Of a DNA stretch of 64,000 nucleotides, positions 25,579-35,910 are shown piece after piece. The stretch covers positions 1 to 64,000 of the forward strand of contig JAKQEK010000197.1 in NCBI GenBank assembly GCA_029558535.1. Reading direction: 5' to 3'. Within the stretch, counting starts at the first letter, position 1. Each line of letters begins with the position of its first letter. The notes beneath the pieces were generated by a model. The model was not told the origin of the DNA. It saw only the letters and a program-made list of their open reading frames with translations, and did no database searches. A program made the translations under genes and the position numbers. This DNA comes from Bacteroidota bacterium. Lineage in GTDB: Bacteria > Bacteroidota > Bacteroidia > Bacteroidales > ML635J-15.

Positions 25579-25941
25579 ATGAAAAAACAAGAATTTAAAA
25601 GAATAATTGATACTAACAATTCAGATCACTATATTTGGGGAAAAGATTGCCATGGCTGGCATTTTGTTAAAACAGAAAATTTGTCTGTCATTAAAGAGAC
25701 GATGCCACCTGGGACTCAGGAAAAACAACATTATCACGAAAAATCGCAACAATTTTTTTATATTCTATCAGGTGAAGCCTGCTTCGAAATTGAAGGTGCA
25801 GTTTATACACTAAAACAAAAACAAGGCATTTCTATTATGCCGTGTGAGAAACATAAGATTACAAACATAACAGACTCAAACCTAGAGTTCATAGTAATTT
25901 CAAATCCAATTTCTCATGGTGATAGGATAAATCTGGAGTAG
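25579..25941 (+). CDS. Cupin-domain protein
   Basis: This 120-aa small beta-barrel protein has a metal-binding cupin motif: KQHYHEKSQQFFYILSGEA contains the two histidines and a Gln/Glu position, and PCEKHKI supplies the later histidine. Single-domain cupins of this size include sugar-phosphate isomerase-like and regulatory proteins; the substrate cannot be read from sequence. It is monocistronic, and its stop is 40 bp from the convergent CHAT gene. Confidence 0.85.
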   Translation: MKKQEFKRIIDTNNSDHYIWGKDCHGWHFVKTENLSVIKETMPPGTQEKQHYHEKSQQFFYILSGEACFEIEGAVYTLKQKQGISIMPCEKHKITNITDSNLEFIVISNPISHGDRINLE

Positions 25942-25980
25942 GCAAAAGAATCAAAAATATTTTCTCAATATCAAGTACTA

Positions 25981-28959
25981 CTACTCGACCAAAACAAAAG
26001 CTGCCCAATAGAAATCTTCATACTTAACTCTCATTTCATTTTGAGCTTTTCTGAATGCATCACTAATTTTACAGTTCTGCAAACAATAGTTGTAAAATAA
26101 TTGCATAAACTCCGCAGTTTCTTTATCAGGAACTTGCCATAAACTCATAATAATATAATCGGCACCTGCAATTTTAAAAGCTCTTTGCAAGCCATACACA
26201 CCCTCACTGTCAGAAATCTCCCCTAGTCCCGTTTCACAAGCAGAAAGAATTACAAGTTTAGTCTTATTAAGATTCAAGTTCGACACTTCATATGCAGTGA
26301 GAATACCATCTTCGACATTGAATGGGACCTTCCCTCCTCTCCACAAATAATTAGCTCCGGCAAATAATAAGCCCGATCTTAATAAAGGATTTGATGCCTG
26401 TCTAAAAAGATATTGTCCATCATTAAAATTATCATTATATGTTTCCGGTTCAGCTTTCTGAAAAAAGAAACCATGTGTTGCAATATGTATAATTTGAGGT
26501 GAATTTCCTGAATATGACTTAAATAATTCCTCAGTTGCGTTTTCTCCGTATGTTAAATCCGATTTAATATTATTAATCTTAAGTATGCTATCAATATAAT
26601 TAGCCTCAGTCATTGTTCCTTCAAGATAATTCCAATAACCATCCTGAAATCTGCTATCAATATTTATTTTATTACCAACTAAATCAATATTGATTAATGA
26701 ACTACTTTTATTAAAATCTATACCACCTACTATCAAAGCTCTGTCATCGGTATTAATATATTGTGATTTGTTTGCACTTGTTACTAATTCTGCTGAGCTT
26801 ACCAAATGAATTAATTCAAATCTCTCAGACAAATATTTTCTTTCCAAATCTTTTATTGCAACAAAAGAAATTTTATGTAAAAGCCCCGAGGGTGATAAAT
26901 ATACTTTTTTTACATCTTTTAGCATTACTTCTAATGGTAGCCAAATTATTTTGTAGATTTCATCATATAATAAATTGTTCTGTTTATTTCTCATAAGAAT
27001 TACACCCCTGTCATTATGTTTCGAAGATGTTGAATCAATATTACCAAAATAACCAGGATTCATTATTCTTTCAATGTCTGTCTGATTACAGAGATAAATC
27101 ATCTTTGGAAATTCAAAATCCTTTCTCAATATAATAGCTGCATAGATGTTATCATCCGACAGTTTTGTACCATCATAATCAGGAAATGAAACAAATTCAA
27201 TACATACCTCATCATCAGCCAATTTTGACTGAACATCTTTCCATCCTACATTAAACATACTCATGCTTTTAACAAAATCGTGCGTTCCACGAACAAGTTT
27301 TTTCTCAAGTGAATTTATTTCATCTTCTATTTGTGCTAAATTCTTATTACGCTTATCGGGATGTAATAGGTATTGTCCTGTCAATTCACTTCTCAAATCA
27401 ATCCATCTGTCATATATATTTATTAAAAGTGAGTCATTACTATCAATAATACTTTGTCTCATTTGTATTCCTGAGTTCAGCAGCATTGCTTTCAAATTTA
27501 GTTCAATATCATAAATTGCTACTACGAGTTCCGGATTTTCCTCTTTGTTCTTAAGACAAAAATTCCTAATATAATTATATTTAAAAAGGTTTCGTTTTAA
27601 ATAATTGTTCATTTCATTTTCAGACAAAAATCCAATTTGATTCTTCAATTGTTGATTTAAATCGGGAACTATATTAAATAATTCTGTGGCAGCTTCCGAA
27701 ATTCTTCCAGTGGCATATAATACTAGTAACATATCTATTCTCGTGTTTATGTATTCAGGTGAGATACCACCCACTACACTACGTTGTATTTCAATTGCCT
27801 CATGAAAATATTTTTCTGATAGCTCATAATTACCCATAACTCGATATACATCACCCAAATTTGTCAAAGAGATTGCATATTTTTCCGGATTATCAAGTCT
27901 GGTATTTTTAAAAATTCTATAAGTTTCGAGATAGTATTTTTCCGCAGTTTCAGTATCACCTTTTTTAGAGTATAGAATGGCAAAACTATTTAATGTCTCT
28001 GCATAAGAATTATGACTATCACCATAAATTTGTAAACGAATTTTTGCTGATTTTTCAAGTAATTCTATGGCCTCTTCAAATTTTTCATTCATTATATATA
28101 TACTTGCCAGATTATTTAATGACTGTGAATAAATCGGATCGGTTTCCACTACAGTTGATAAAATTATTTTATGAGCCTGTTCAAGAAGGTTTTCTGCACG
28201 TTCTAATTGACCTATTTCGAGATATAACTGAGCAGTATTGTTAAGTATTGTAGCATAATACATATGATTACTACCATACAGTTCTTCTATTATTTCAGAA
28301 GCTTCCAACAATAATGGCTCTGCCTTTGAAAAATCCCCACTTTTACGATAAGTTCCTGCTAGGTTACTAATTATTATTGCATAATTTATATCTTTCTTAC
28401 CATACAATTCCTGTGCAATTGAAACGCATTGCTTATAATAAAATTCAGCTAGTCTATAGTTGCCAATTGATCTGTTCACATATCCTAAATCATTCAAGGT
28501 ATTAAGATAATTGATTGATTTTTTTTCAAATAGTTCTTCATAAAGACTTAGCAATTCGAGTAATATGGGTTCACATTTAATATATTCTTGCGTTTCATTA
28601 TAAATAAGAACCAAATTTGCCAAACTTTGAGTATAACTTTCATTATTGCAATCAAATAGTTTTCTTCTTATAGCAATATCTCTAAAACATAATATCTCTG
28701 CTTCACTATATTTTTCCTGACTAATTAAAATTTCGGTGTATTTATATAGCAAATCTGCAAACTCAATATTAATAGTATCATGAGCTAATGAATATTTTTC
28801 TATACTTAATCCTGCATATCTCTCAGCACTTTCAAAGTCTTTCATATCAATTGAAACCTGTCGCAGTGAATCATAATATTGCCAGTCCTGAGAAAATGAT
28901 TCAAAAGAGCTGAAAAGTATTGCAACAATAAGATTAAATTGAATAAAATAAAAGTTCAT
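25981..28959 (-). CDS. Secreted TPR-CHAT protease-like protein
   Basis: This is a 992-aa protein from the ATG at 28959, which gives a signal peptide MNFYFIQFNLIVAILFSS; an in-frame ATG at 29028 would add 23 residues. Residues about 40-450 are tandem tetratricopeptide repeats (many SLNNLASIY, TLNNTAQLY and SLTNLGDVY units). The C-terminal ~300 residues are a CHAT (caspase-HetF-associated with TPR) domain, with the catalytic dyad His829 (HIATHG) and Cys908 (LSACETG), and GADYIIMSLWQVPD after it. CHAT proteins are cysteine proteases in several prokaryotic signalling and immunity systems. Export suggests a periplasmic or surface function here. No partner gene is adjacent. Confidence 0.85.
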   Translation of the reverse strand: MNFYFIQFNLIVAILFSSFESFSQDWQYYDSLRQVSIDMKDFESAERYAGLSIEKYSLAHDTINIEFADLLYKYTEILISQEKYSEAEILCFRDIAIRRKLFDCNNESYTQSLANLVLIYNETQEYIKCEPILLELLSLYEELFEKKSINYLNTLNDLGYVNRSIGNYRLAEFYYKQCVSIAQELYGKKDINYAIIISNLAGTYRKSGDFSKAEPLLLEASEIIEELYGSNHMYYATILNNTAQLYLEIGQLERAENLLEQAHKIILSTVVETDPIYSQSLNNLASIYIMNEKFEEAIELLEKSAKIRLQIYGDSHNSYAETLNSFAILYSKKGDTETAEKYYLETYRIFKNTRLDNPEKYAISLTNLGDVYRVMGNYELSEKYFHEAIEIQRSVVGGISPEYINTRIDMLLVLYATGRISEAATELFNIVPDLNQQLKNQIGFLSENEMNNYLKRNLFKYNYIRNFCLKNKEENPELVVAIYDIELNLKAMLLNSGIQMRQSIIDSNDSLLINIYDRWIDLRSELTGQYLLHPDKRNKNLAQIEDEINSLEKKLVRGTHDFVKSMSMFNVGWKDVQSKLADDEVCIEFVSFPDYDGTKLSDDNIYAAIILRKDFEFPKMIYLCNQTDIERIMNPGYFGNIDSTSSKHNDRGVILMRNKQNNLLYDEIYKIIWLPLEVMLKDVKKVYLSPSGLLHKISFVAIKDLERKYLSERFELIHLVSSAELVTSANKSQYINTDDRALIVGGIDFNKSSSLINIDLVGNKINIDSRFQDGYWNYLEGTMTEANYIDSILKINNIKSDLTYGENATEELFKSYSGNSPQIIHIATHGFFFQKAEPETYNDNFNDGQYLFRQASNPLLRSGLLFAGANYLWRGGKVPFNVEDGILTAYEVSNLNLNKTKLVILSACETGLGEISDSEGVYGLQRAFKIAGADYIIMSLWQVPDKETAEFMQLFYNYCLQNCKISDAFRKAQNEMRVKYEDFYWAAFVLVE

Positions 28960-29128
28960 TTCTCTGGAAGCCTTTATTTTAATATACATTCTACTAATTA
29001 TCTTAAAAAAAGCTTTCGGACTTTTCATATCATGGTTGATATTATTTCTTTTTGTTAATTACAATAATATTGTTGCAAAATAAATAAAATAAATGAATCC
29101 TTTTTTTTTATTTTGAATTTACAATAAA

Positions 29129-29166
29129 AATAAGGATTGCCCCTGCAATCAGCGACAATCCTTATT
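29129..29166 (-). terminator. Terminator of the methyltransferase gene
   Basis: ATAAGGATTG (29130-29139) and CAATCCTTAT (29156-29165) form a 10-bp stem. On the minus strand it is followed by a T-rich run, 11 bp after the stop codon of the methyltransferase gene. Confidence 0.75.
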
Positions 29167-29176
29167 AAATTCTAGT

Positions 29177-29950
29177 TTAGAGTTTCTTTCCGATATAAAA
29201 GACATAGCCATAATACTCTTTGTACTTTGAGTAAAGTTTTGATTCCAGTCTTTGGCTTGCCACTAGTTCTTGGGCAGTTCTATTATCTTTATATTTCTTC
29301 AGGAAAATCTCTTGTGCTTTAATCTGTGGAATATAAAAATTCCCAGTCCAGCAATTTTCAGGAAGAATAAAGCTGGCAACCGGAATATATCCGGCTTTCT
29401 GCATCTGAGATATCTTAACAGGAATTGTGTCTATTTCAGCATAAGCATCCTGCCAAAAGCTATTAATCTCCTCAGGTCTTTTTTCGGTAAACCATGATGC
29501 TTCTGTTACTGCAATGTAACCACCCTTCTTCAAAAACCTTTTCCATTCAGTCAGACCTCGCTTATAACCAATATTATAGATCGCACCCTCTGACCAAATA
29601 AGATCCAGTTCTTCGTCTTTAAAATGCAGATTGTCCATTGAACCTACAACTCCCTTTACCCTGTCCTGAAAATTCAGTTTGGTGGCATTAGTATTAAACA
29701 AATCTACAAATCTTGGAAAAAGATCAATTCCTGTAATTGTTGCTTGTGTGTTTTTTGCCAAGACCATAGTTTGACCTCCTGTTCCACAACCAATATCAGC
29801 AATATGTGATTTTTCGCTTAAATTATCAATATAACTTAAAGCTTTTATTGTTGCTTCAGGACTACCGGGACCTTGTCTTTCAATACTTGAGAAATATTCA
29901 CAAATTAGATCGAAATCAAATTCGTGAATTGATTTATTTTCGTTACTCAT
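29177..29950 (-). CDS. Class I SAM-dependent methyltransferase
   Basis: The protein is 257 aa from the ATG at 29950 ([20 protein letters not shown]); nine more codons are possible upstream. Motif [13 protein letters not shown], follows a short helix, then GIDLFPRF and [13 protein letters not shown], a standard class I Rossmann-fold methyltransferase. The small-molecule substrate is unknown. The fold and length resemble ubiquinone/sterol-type methyltransferases of the Methyltransf_11/25 group. It is monocistronic with its own terminator. Confidence 0.82.
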   Translation of the reverse strand: MSNENKSIHEFDFDLICEYFSSIERQGPGSPEATIKALSYIDNLSEKSHIADIGCGTGGQTMVLAKNTQATITGIDLFPRFVDLFNTNATKLNFQDRVKGVVGSMDNLHFKDEELDLIWSEGAIYNIGYKRGLTEWKRFLKKGGYIAVTEASWFTEKRPEEINSFWQDAYAEIDTIPVKISQMQKAGYIPVASFILPENCWTGNFYIPQIKAQEIFLKKYKDNRTAQELVASQRLESKLYSKYKEYYGYVFYIGKKL

Positions 29951-30204
29951 GATTTTCATTTTTTTTATTGAGGTCAAACTTTAAAATTATTATTTAGATT
30001 GCCTAACCTCATATTTTAATAATAATATAATTATATAATAACTCCGACAAGAATTTGCCCGAGTGTACGAGTAGAATAATCCGGGACAAATGTCCAAGAT
30101 TATTTATTTTACCAGATCCAAATTAAATTTTAACATCCAAAATTTTTAGACATGACAAAAATACAAATAATTTAGGAAATGCAATGTTAGAAAATACTTA
30201 AATA

Positions 30205-30384
30205 TTATTCAGCATTATTATTATCAATTTTCTTCTTAGGGAAACGCTTACTTTTCTTTAGAGCTTCACTCAAAAGCCACTCTATTTGTCCGTTTATACT
30301 TCGAAAATCGTCTGCAGCCCATTTTTCCAAAGCTTTAAGCATTTCCTCATCTACTCGTAACACAAATGGTTTTTTCTGAGACAT
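30205..30384 (-). CDS. Arc-type ribbon-helix-helix protein
   Basis: This is a 59-aa protein from the ATG at 30384 (MSQKKPFVLRVDEEMLKALE). The N-terminal strand KKPFVLRVD and the helices after it match Arc/MetJ ribbon-helix-helix DNA-binding proteins, and the C-terminus is lysine-rich. It follows the SPFH gene in the same direction (92 bp), a pairing I recall from other Bacteroidota genomes. It could be a transcriptional regulator; its target is unknown. Confidence 0.75.
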   Translation of the reverse strand: MSQKKPFVLRVDEEMLKALEKWAADDFRSINGQIEWLLSEALKKSKRFPKKKIDNNNAE

Positions 30385-30476
30385 AAAAACATTAAAATTA
30401 AATTCCAAATATCAATTGTCAAGCTCCAATAATCTCGAATTTTCAATTCGAGATTATTAAAGCTTATGTTTTATTA

Positions 30477-31403
30477 CTAATATAATGTGCCGGTATTAAT
30501 AACAGGGCTTGCAGCCTCGTCAGCACATAATACCACTAATAAATTACTAACCATTGTAGCCTTCTTCTCATCATCAAGATTTACAACATTTTTTTCTTGC
30601 AATTTATTCAGAGCTAATTCGACCATCGAAACGGCTCCTTCAACAATCTTTTCACGAGCAGCAATTATAGCTTCTGCTTGCTGACGCCTCAACATCACAC
30701 TTGCAATTTCGGCAGCATAGGCTAAATAATTAATGCGAGCCTCCCCTACCTGTATTCCTGCAATTGCAAGACGTTCTGTCAATTCTTCTTCAAGCTTATC
30801 GTTTATTTCTTCACCGCCCGAACGAAGAGTTATTTCTTCATTTGTCTGATCTGTATGATCATAGGCGTACATTCCGGCAACTTTACGCAATGCCGCATCA
30901 CTCTGAACCTTTACAAAATGCTCATAGCTTTTCAAACTTACATTCCCCATGCCTGGGCTGTTTGTCGAATCTATTTCGAAACAGGCTTTGTACGTATCCC
31001 TGATTTTCCAAACCAAAACTAAACCAATCATAATCGGATTTCCATTCTTATCGTTTACCTTTATCGGCTCAACGTCCATATTTAAAGCCCTTAACGATAG
31101 TTTCTTCTTACCATAAAAAGGATTTATCCAGAAAAAACCGTTTTGCTTAATTGTTCCGGAATAAACTCCAAACCAAGTTAGAACAATAGACATATTTGGT
31201 TGAATCATTACAAATCCTATTATGTGTAAAACCCAAACCATTGTTAAAACACAAAAACCAATAATTGACAGTACCATTAGGTCAGGATATGAAAACCCGA
31301 TTGCCGACAGAACTATCATCACAATAATTAATAAGTCAATAAATAAATGCAGGAAGCCATTTGATAGTCCTGCCATAGTCTTAGTAAATTCTTTTGTTTC
31401 CAT
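30477..31403 (-). CDS. SPFH/band 7 membrane protein
   Basis: This 308-aa protein has two hydrophobic segments near residues 12-65, then a band 7 domain (PNMSIVLTWFGVYSGTIKQN; then GNPIMIGLVLVWKI) and a long amphipathic helix (ITERLAIAGIQVGEARINYL-type region, then AAEIASVMLRRQQAEAI). SPFH proteins scaffold membrane microdomains and often regulate membrane proteases. It has a good promoter upstream and an Arc-type gene downstream. Confidence 0.87.
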   Translation of the reverse strand: METKEFTKTMAGLSNGFLHLFIDLLIIVMIVLSAIGFSYPDLMVLSIIGFCVLTMVWVLHIIGFVMIQPNMSIVLTWFGVYSGTIKQNGFFWINPFYGKKKLSLRALNMDVEPIKVNDKNGNPIMIGLVLVWKIRDTYKACFEIDSTNSPGMGNVSLKSYEHFVKVQSDAALRKVAGMYAYDHTDQTNEEITLRSGGEEINDKLEEELTERLAIAGIQVGEARINYLAYAAEIASVMLRRQQAEAIIAAREKIVEGAVSMVELALNKLQEKNVVNLDDEKKATMVSNLLVVLCADEAASPVINTGTLY

Positions 31404-31443
31404 TTTTTTAATTTTTTGATATTATTTTGATATTATTTTAATA

Positions 31444-31472
31444 CAAATATAAACTGTTTTTTTATAAAACAA
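31444..31472 (-). promoter_or_regulatory. Promoter of the SPFH gene
   Basis: On the minus strand, TTG (31472-31470) is followed after 18 bp by TATATTTG (31451-31444), close to the Bacteroidota consensus. The start codon is about 40 bp downstream. Confidence 0.55.
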
Positions 31473-31707
31473 AAAAAAATTGTACTTTTTTGTAAAAAAA
31501 TTTATAGTAATTAAATAATGAGGTTAAATATTAATCATAGCGATTGGTTTCAATTCATTGATATCCAATAAATACAATGTATTGAATTATATTTCAGAGA
31601 GGAATCTAAAAGAATTTGTCAGACAATAATTATTTTAACTTTTTTATTATTTTTGTCAGATTACAAAACTATGAGAAAGTAAAAAATGTTAATTTAAATT
31701 TAATGCT

Positions 31708-32265
31708 ATGAAAAATTTAATAATCCTAATTTTATCAGTTTGTCCTTTACTGGTTGTTGCACAAGGGTCATACGAACCAACAAATCCCTGCGAAAACCTT
31801 ACAAAAATTATAAGTATGTTTGAAAACAATACTCTTAGTGATTTAGTAAAACCGGGAACAGAAGCTGAAAGCAGCTATTCAAAGTTCAGTATAGAATCAG
31901 AGTCAAAATTTTTACCCCAACACTTTACATCCGGAACAATTTCACATCAAACTGTTTTTGATCTGTGGAACTTACATTTTTATGCAAAAGAACTAGAAAT
32001 TAGCAAAGCTTCTGAATATTACAATGACATTAAAAACTGCTTTAGTGGCTGGACAAAAACTGAAAAAGTAGAAGAATTTGAAGAAGATTTAGGATTTGAT
32101 TTCGGAGATGACGGCACAGTTTATTATTATGGATATACTGAAGCTTATACATTATATCTTTACGAATATATAAACAAAGCCAACACTATTAAAACCAGAA
32201 TTGAAGTATCAGTTTATGAAGACTACAGCCAAATTTATATGGGCATTTCAAAAATAATTGAATAA
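31708..32265 (+). CDS. Exported protein of unknown function
   Basis: This is a 185-aa protein with a signal peptide (MKNLIILILSVCPLLVVAQ, cleavage after residue 19). The mature part is acidic and aromatic-rich (DDGTVYYYGYTEAYTLYLYE) with two cysteines (NPCENL and NCFSG). There is no recognisable domain or T9SS signal. The family is unknown to me. Confidence 0.75.
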   Translation: MKNLIILILSVCPLLVVAQGSYEPTNPCENLTKIISMFENNTLSDLVKPGTEAESSYSKFSIESESKFLPQHFTSGTISHQTVFDLWNLHFYAKELEISKASEYYNDIKNCFSGWTKTEKVEEFEEDLGFDFGDDGTVYYYGYTEAYTLYLYEYINKANTIKTRIEVSVYEDYSQIYMGISKIIE

Positions 32266-32478
32266 TAAAATAAAGAATAATAATCTCCCAAATTGTAAGA
32301 TAGATACTACATAATATTTGATTGTTTGTGACTATTCATTAAATTTACAATATCTCATAATCATTTTTATAAAGATATTTTTAAAGTTGTTATAATCTTT
32401 TTTGAACTTTTATAGTAGTTGATAAACTATTTCTGCATTTATTTGTTATTATGAAATTAAAACAAAAAAACAAAAAAT

Positions 32479-34965
32479 ATGAAAATACTAATAATTGGCG
32501 GTGTCGCCGGAGGAGCTTCAACAGCAGCAAGATTAAGAAGAATTGACGAAAAATCAGAGATAATTATGTTTGAAAGAGGCAAGTACATTTCTTATGCAAA
32601 TTGTGGCTTACCTTATTATATAGGAGGGATTATTGAAAATCGTGACAATTTATTTGTTCAAACGCCTGAATCATTTGGGACAAGATTTAATCTTGAAGTC
32701 AGGGTAATGAGTGAAGTCACCAAGATAAATAAAGATAAAAAACATATAGAAGTAAAAAATCTTGAAACAGGTGACATTTATACTGAAAGTTACGACAAAC
32801 TTGTGCTAGCTCCGGGGGCAGAACCTGTAAGACCTGCTATTCCAGGCATAAACGAACAAGGTATATTTACTTTACGCAACGTTCATGATACAGATATAAT
32901 AAAATCATATCTTACCGAGCATAAAGTTTCTAAAGCAATAGTTGTGGGAGCCGGTTTTATTGGTCTCGAAATGGCTGAGAATCTTCACCATTTGGGAGTT
33001 AAAGTTTCAATAGTTGAGATGGCCGAACAAGTTATGACACCTTTGGATTTTAGTATGGCTTCGTTAGTTCATCAGCATCTTAAAACCAAAGATGTTGAGT
33101 TTTATTTAAAAGATGCTGTAAACGGATTTGTAAGAAAAGACAACCATCTTAAAGTTTCACTTAGCAGTGGAAGAGTTCTCGAAGCAGACATGGTCGTATT
33201 GAGTATAGGCGTTCGTCCTGAAAACAAACTCGCTGTTGAGGCCGGACTTGAAATTGGTATTACAAAGGGAATAGTTGTAAACGAATTTTTGCAGACAAAT
33301 GACCCTGATATTTATGCACTTGGAGACGCAATAGAATTTGAAAACCCAATCATACATAAGAAAATGATAACTTATCTTGCCGGTCCCGCAAACAAGCAGG
33401 GTAGAATTGTTGCAGATAATATTGTTGAAGGCAATCACAGGAAATATACAGGTTCAATAAATACGGCCATTGCAAAAGTATTTGACTTGACTGTTGCTTC
33501 AACAGGTGTCTCTGGAAGAACATTAAAACAGCATAATATTAATTACGCATCGTCAGTAACCCATTTATCATCACATGCCGGATATTATCCTGATGCAATG
33601 CCAATGTCTATAAAGATAGTGTTCGAACCTGAAACCGGTAAATTATTCGGAGCACAAATTGTAGGTTATGACGGCGTTGATAAAAGAATTGATTTATTCG
33701 CAACAGTAATAAAAAACAATGGAGATATTTATGACCTCCAGGAAATAGAGCATGCCTATGCCCCACCCTTTTCATCTGCTAAAGACCCTGTTAATATTGC
33801 AGGATTTGTTGCCGAGAATATGATAAAAGGAAAAGTAAAAATGATTACCTGGCGTGAATTAATGAGACTAGATCAAAACGATGTTTTTATTCTTGATATC
33901 AGGACAAAAGAAGAATACGAACTTGGTTCAATTGAAAATGCTCACCATATTGACCTTAACACTTTGCGTCAAAATTTAGATAAAATTCCTAAAGATAAAA
34001 AAATTGTTGTATTCTGTGCCGTTGGACAACGTGGATACTTAAGTTCAATGATTTTATCACACAATGGCTTTACCGAAGTATATAACCTCAGCGGTGGTTA
34101 CAAGACCTATGAAATCGCAAACGAAAAACAGAGCAACGAAGACATATTTGACAATATAACAATAAAAAAAGACGATCACTTATATCAATACGACCAAAAA
34201 GCCTCAACAGAGCCGGTTCCCTCACTTTCATCCGGAAAAATATTAAATGTTAATGCCTGTGGATTGCAATGTCCGGGACCAATTTTGGAATTAAAAAAGA
34301 AAATGGACTCAATTCAGGCAGGTGATATGATTGAAATAAGTGCTTCGGATCCGGGATTTGCAAAAGATGTAAACGCCTGGGCAAATATAACCGGAAATAA
34401 GCTCATATCATTAGAAACAAAAGGAGCCAAAATAACTGCTGTTTTAGAGAAAAAATTACCTGTAGTTGACATGCAGGCAAATAAATCTACAGGCATAAGC
34501 GATAAAACTATAATTTTATTTAGCGAAGACCTTGACAAAGCTTTAGCAACATTTGTACTGGCAAACGGAGCTGCCGCTACAGGTGCAAAAGTTACAATTT
34601 TTGCAACATTTTGGGGACTTAGCGTACTGAAACGAAAAAACAAGCCTAGCGTCAACAAAACTTTTATGGAAAAAATGTTCGGACTTATGTTACCCAAAAA
34701 CTCTTCTGCATTAAAACTCTCCAAACTTCACATGATGGGAATCGGACGAAGCTTAATAAAGAAGACAATGAAATCCAAAAATATTGCTTCTTTAGAAGAA
34801 ATGATAAAATCAGCGACAGAATCTGGAGTTAAAATAATAGCTTGTCAAATGAGCATGGACCTTATGGGAATAAAAAAAGAAGAACTGATTGACGGAGTAG
34901 AAATAGGTGGTGTTGCAACATATATGGAAAAAGCTGAACAAGCAGGAGTAAATTTGTTTATCTAA
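32479..34965 (+). CDS. CoA-disulfide reductase-rhodanese-TusA-DsrE fusion
   Basis: This 828-aa cytoplasmic flavoprotein has four modules. Residues 1-445 are an FAD/NAD disulfide oxidoreductase (IIGGVAGGASTAARLR; redox Cys42 in YANCGLPYYIGG; second Rossmann motif VVGAGFIGLEMAE). Residues about 455-545 are a rhodanese with active Cys in VVFCAVGQRGY. Residues about 590-660 are TusA-like, with Cys594 and Cys598 in ACGLQCPGPI. Residues about 670-828 are DsrE/F-like. NADH-dependent persulfide/polysulfide reductases have the first two modules; TusA and DsrE are persulfide carriers. It probably reduces and relays sulfane sulfur within one chain. A hairpin terminator follows. Confidence 0.88.
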   Translation: MKILIIGGVAGGASTAARLRRIDEKSEIIMFERGKYISYANCGLPYYIGGIIENRDNLFVQTPESFGTRFNLEVRVMSEVTKINKDKKHIEVKNLETGDIYTESYDKLVLAPGAEPVRPAIPGINEQGIFTLRNVHDTDIIKSYLTEHKVSKAIVVGAGFIGLEMAENLHHLGVKVSIVEMAEQVMTPLDFSMASLVHQHLKTKDVEFYLKDAVNGFVRKDNHLKVSLSSGRVLEADMVVLSIGVRPENKLAVEAGLEIGITKGIVVNEFLQTNDPDIYALGDAIEFENPIIHKKMITYLAGPANKQGRIVADNIVEGNHRKYTGSINTAIAKVFDLTVASTGVSGRTLKQHNINYASSVTHLSSHAGYYPDAMPMSIKIVFEPETGKLFGAQIVGYDGVDKRIDLFATVIKNNGDIYDLQEIEHAYAPPFSSAKDPVNIAGFVAENMIKGKVKMITWRELMRLDQNDVFILDIRTKEEYELGSIENAHHIDLNTLRQNLDKIPKDKKIVVFCAVGQRGYLSSMILSHNGFTEVYNLSGGYKTYEIANEKQSNEDIFDNITIKKDDHLYQYDQKASTEPVPSLSSGKILNVNACGLQCPGPILELKKKMDSIQAGDMIEISASDPGFAKDVNAWANITGNKLISLETKGAKITAVLEKKLPVVDMQANKSTGISDKTIILFSEDLDKALATFVLANGAAATGAKVTIFATFWGLSVLKRKNKPSVNKTFMEKMFGLMLPKNSSALKLSKLHMMGIGRSLIKKTMKSKNIASLEEMIKSATESGVKIIACQMSMDLMGIKKEELIDGVEIGGVATYMEKAEQAGVNLFI

Positions 34966-34988
34966 TACAATTAAATTATATTTTGTTT

Positions 34989-35025
34989 ATCCGATATTAG
35001 GAATTAAAATTCCTTAGTATCGGAT
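34989..35025 (+). terminator. Terminator after the sulfur-relay fusion gene
   Basis: ATCCGATA (34989-34996) pairs with TATCGGAT (35018-35025), with inner pairing of AGGAATT and AATTCCT. A T-rich stretch follows. It lies 24 bp after the stop codon. Confidence 0.7.
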
Positions 35026-35131
35026 ATTCTTATTATTTGATATTTTATTTAAAACATTCCAATATAAATTTGCTATTTTTACAGAAAATATAACACATAA
35101 AAAATTTCATAATTTAAACAGATGAAGTTTT

Positions 35132-35908
35132 ATGATAGTTGAATTTAGTAAATATCAGGGTGCAGGTAACGATTTTATTATTATTGACTGCAGAAACAAT
35201 GAAATAAAACTGACAGAAGAACAGATTAAATTACTCTGCGACAGGCGTTTTGGAATTGGAGCAGATGGTATGATGACAATATATGATTCTTTACTTGCTG
35301 ATTTTGCAATGAAATATTATAATTCGAACGGTAAAGAAGCAAGTATGTGTGGCAACGGAGGGAGATGTATTGCAAAATACGCTGTAGATAACAACATTGC
35401 GAAGACAAGGATGGTATTTTCGGCATTTGATGGGTTACATTCTGCTTTTGTTTCAGATGAGAAAATTCAGCTTTCTATGGCTGATGTAAAAGATATACAT
35501 ACATTTGAAGACGGGTTCTTTTTAAATACAGGTTCGCCTCATTTTGTAAAAATTGTAGATGATATTAATAAAGTCAATGTTCGCACAGAAGGTCTTAAAT
35601 TGGCAAATGACAAAAGATTTGCACCCGAAAGAACTAATGTAAATTTTATTGATATAGAAAATAACACCATACGAATTGCAACATACGAAAGAGGGGTAGA
35701 AGACGAGACCCTTGCTTGTGGCACCGGAGCTGTAGCTGCAGCAATCGTAGCAATCAAGCATAAATATACCAATATTACACCTGTTAAACTACTGGCAAAA
35801 GGAGGTACTTTGTTTGTAAACTTTATCAAGCTTGATGATACTTTTACTAATATAGTATTAATAGGTCCGGCAGAGTTTGTTTTTAGCGGCAAATTTGATT
35901 TACAATAA
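35132..35908 (+). CDS. dapF: Diaminopimelate epimerase
   Basis: This 258-aa enzyme converts LL- to meso-diaminopimelate in the lysine and peptidoglycan pathways. Both catalytic cysteines are present: Cys73 in SMCGNGGRC and Cys196 in ETLACGTGA. The N-terminal KYQGAGNDFIIID and ERTNVNFID blocks are also canonical, and the length is normal. A compact stem-loop terminator lies directly after the stop. Confidence 0.95.
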   Translation: MIVEFSKYQGAGNDFIIIDCRNNEIKLTEEQIKLLCDRRFGIGADGMMTIYDSLLADFAMKYYNSNGKEASMCGNGGRCIAKYAVDNNIAKTRMVFSAFDGLHSAFVSDEKIQLSMADVKDIHTFEDGFFLNTGSPHFVKIVDDINKVNVRTEGLKLANDKRFAPERTNVNFIDIENNTIRIATYERGVEDETLACGTGAVAAAIVAIKHKYTNITPVKLLAKGGTLFVNFIKLDDTFTNIVLIGPAEFVFSGKFDLQ

Positions 35909-35910
35909 AA

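Noticed and set aside
34314-34724. 136-codon minus-strand frame opposite the TusA/DsrE modules
   Set aside because: The + strand is an unmistakable multi-domain gene. The antisense frame has no family features.
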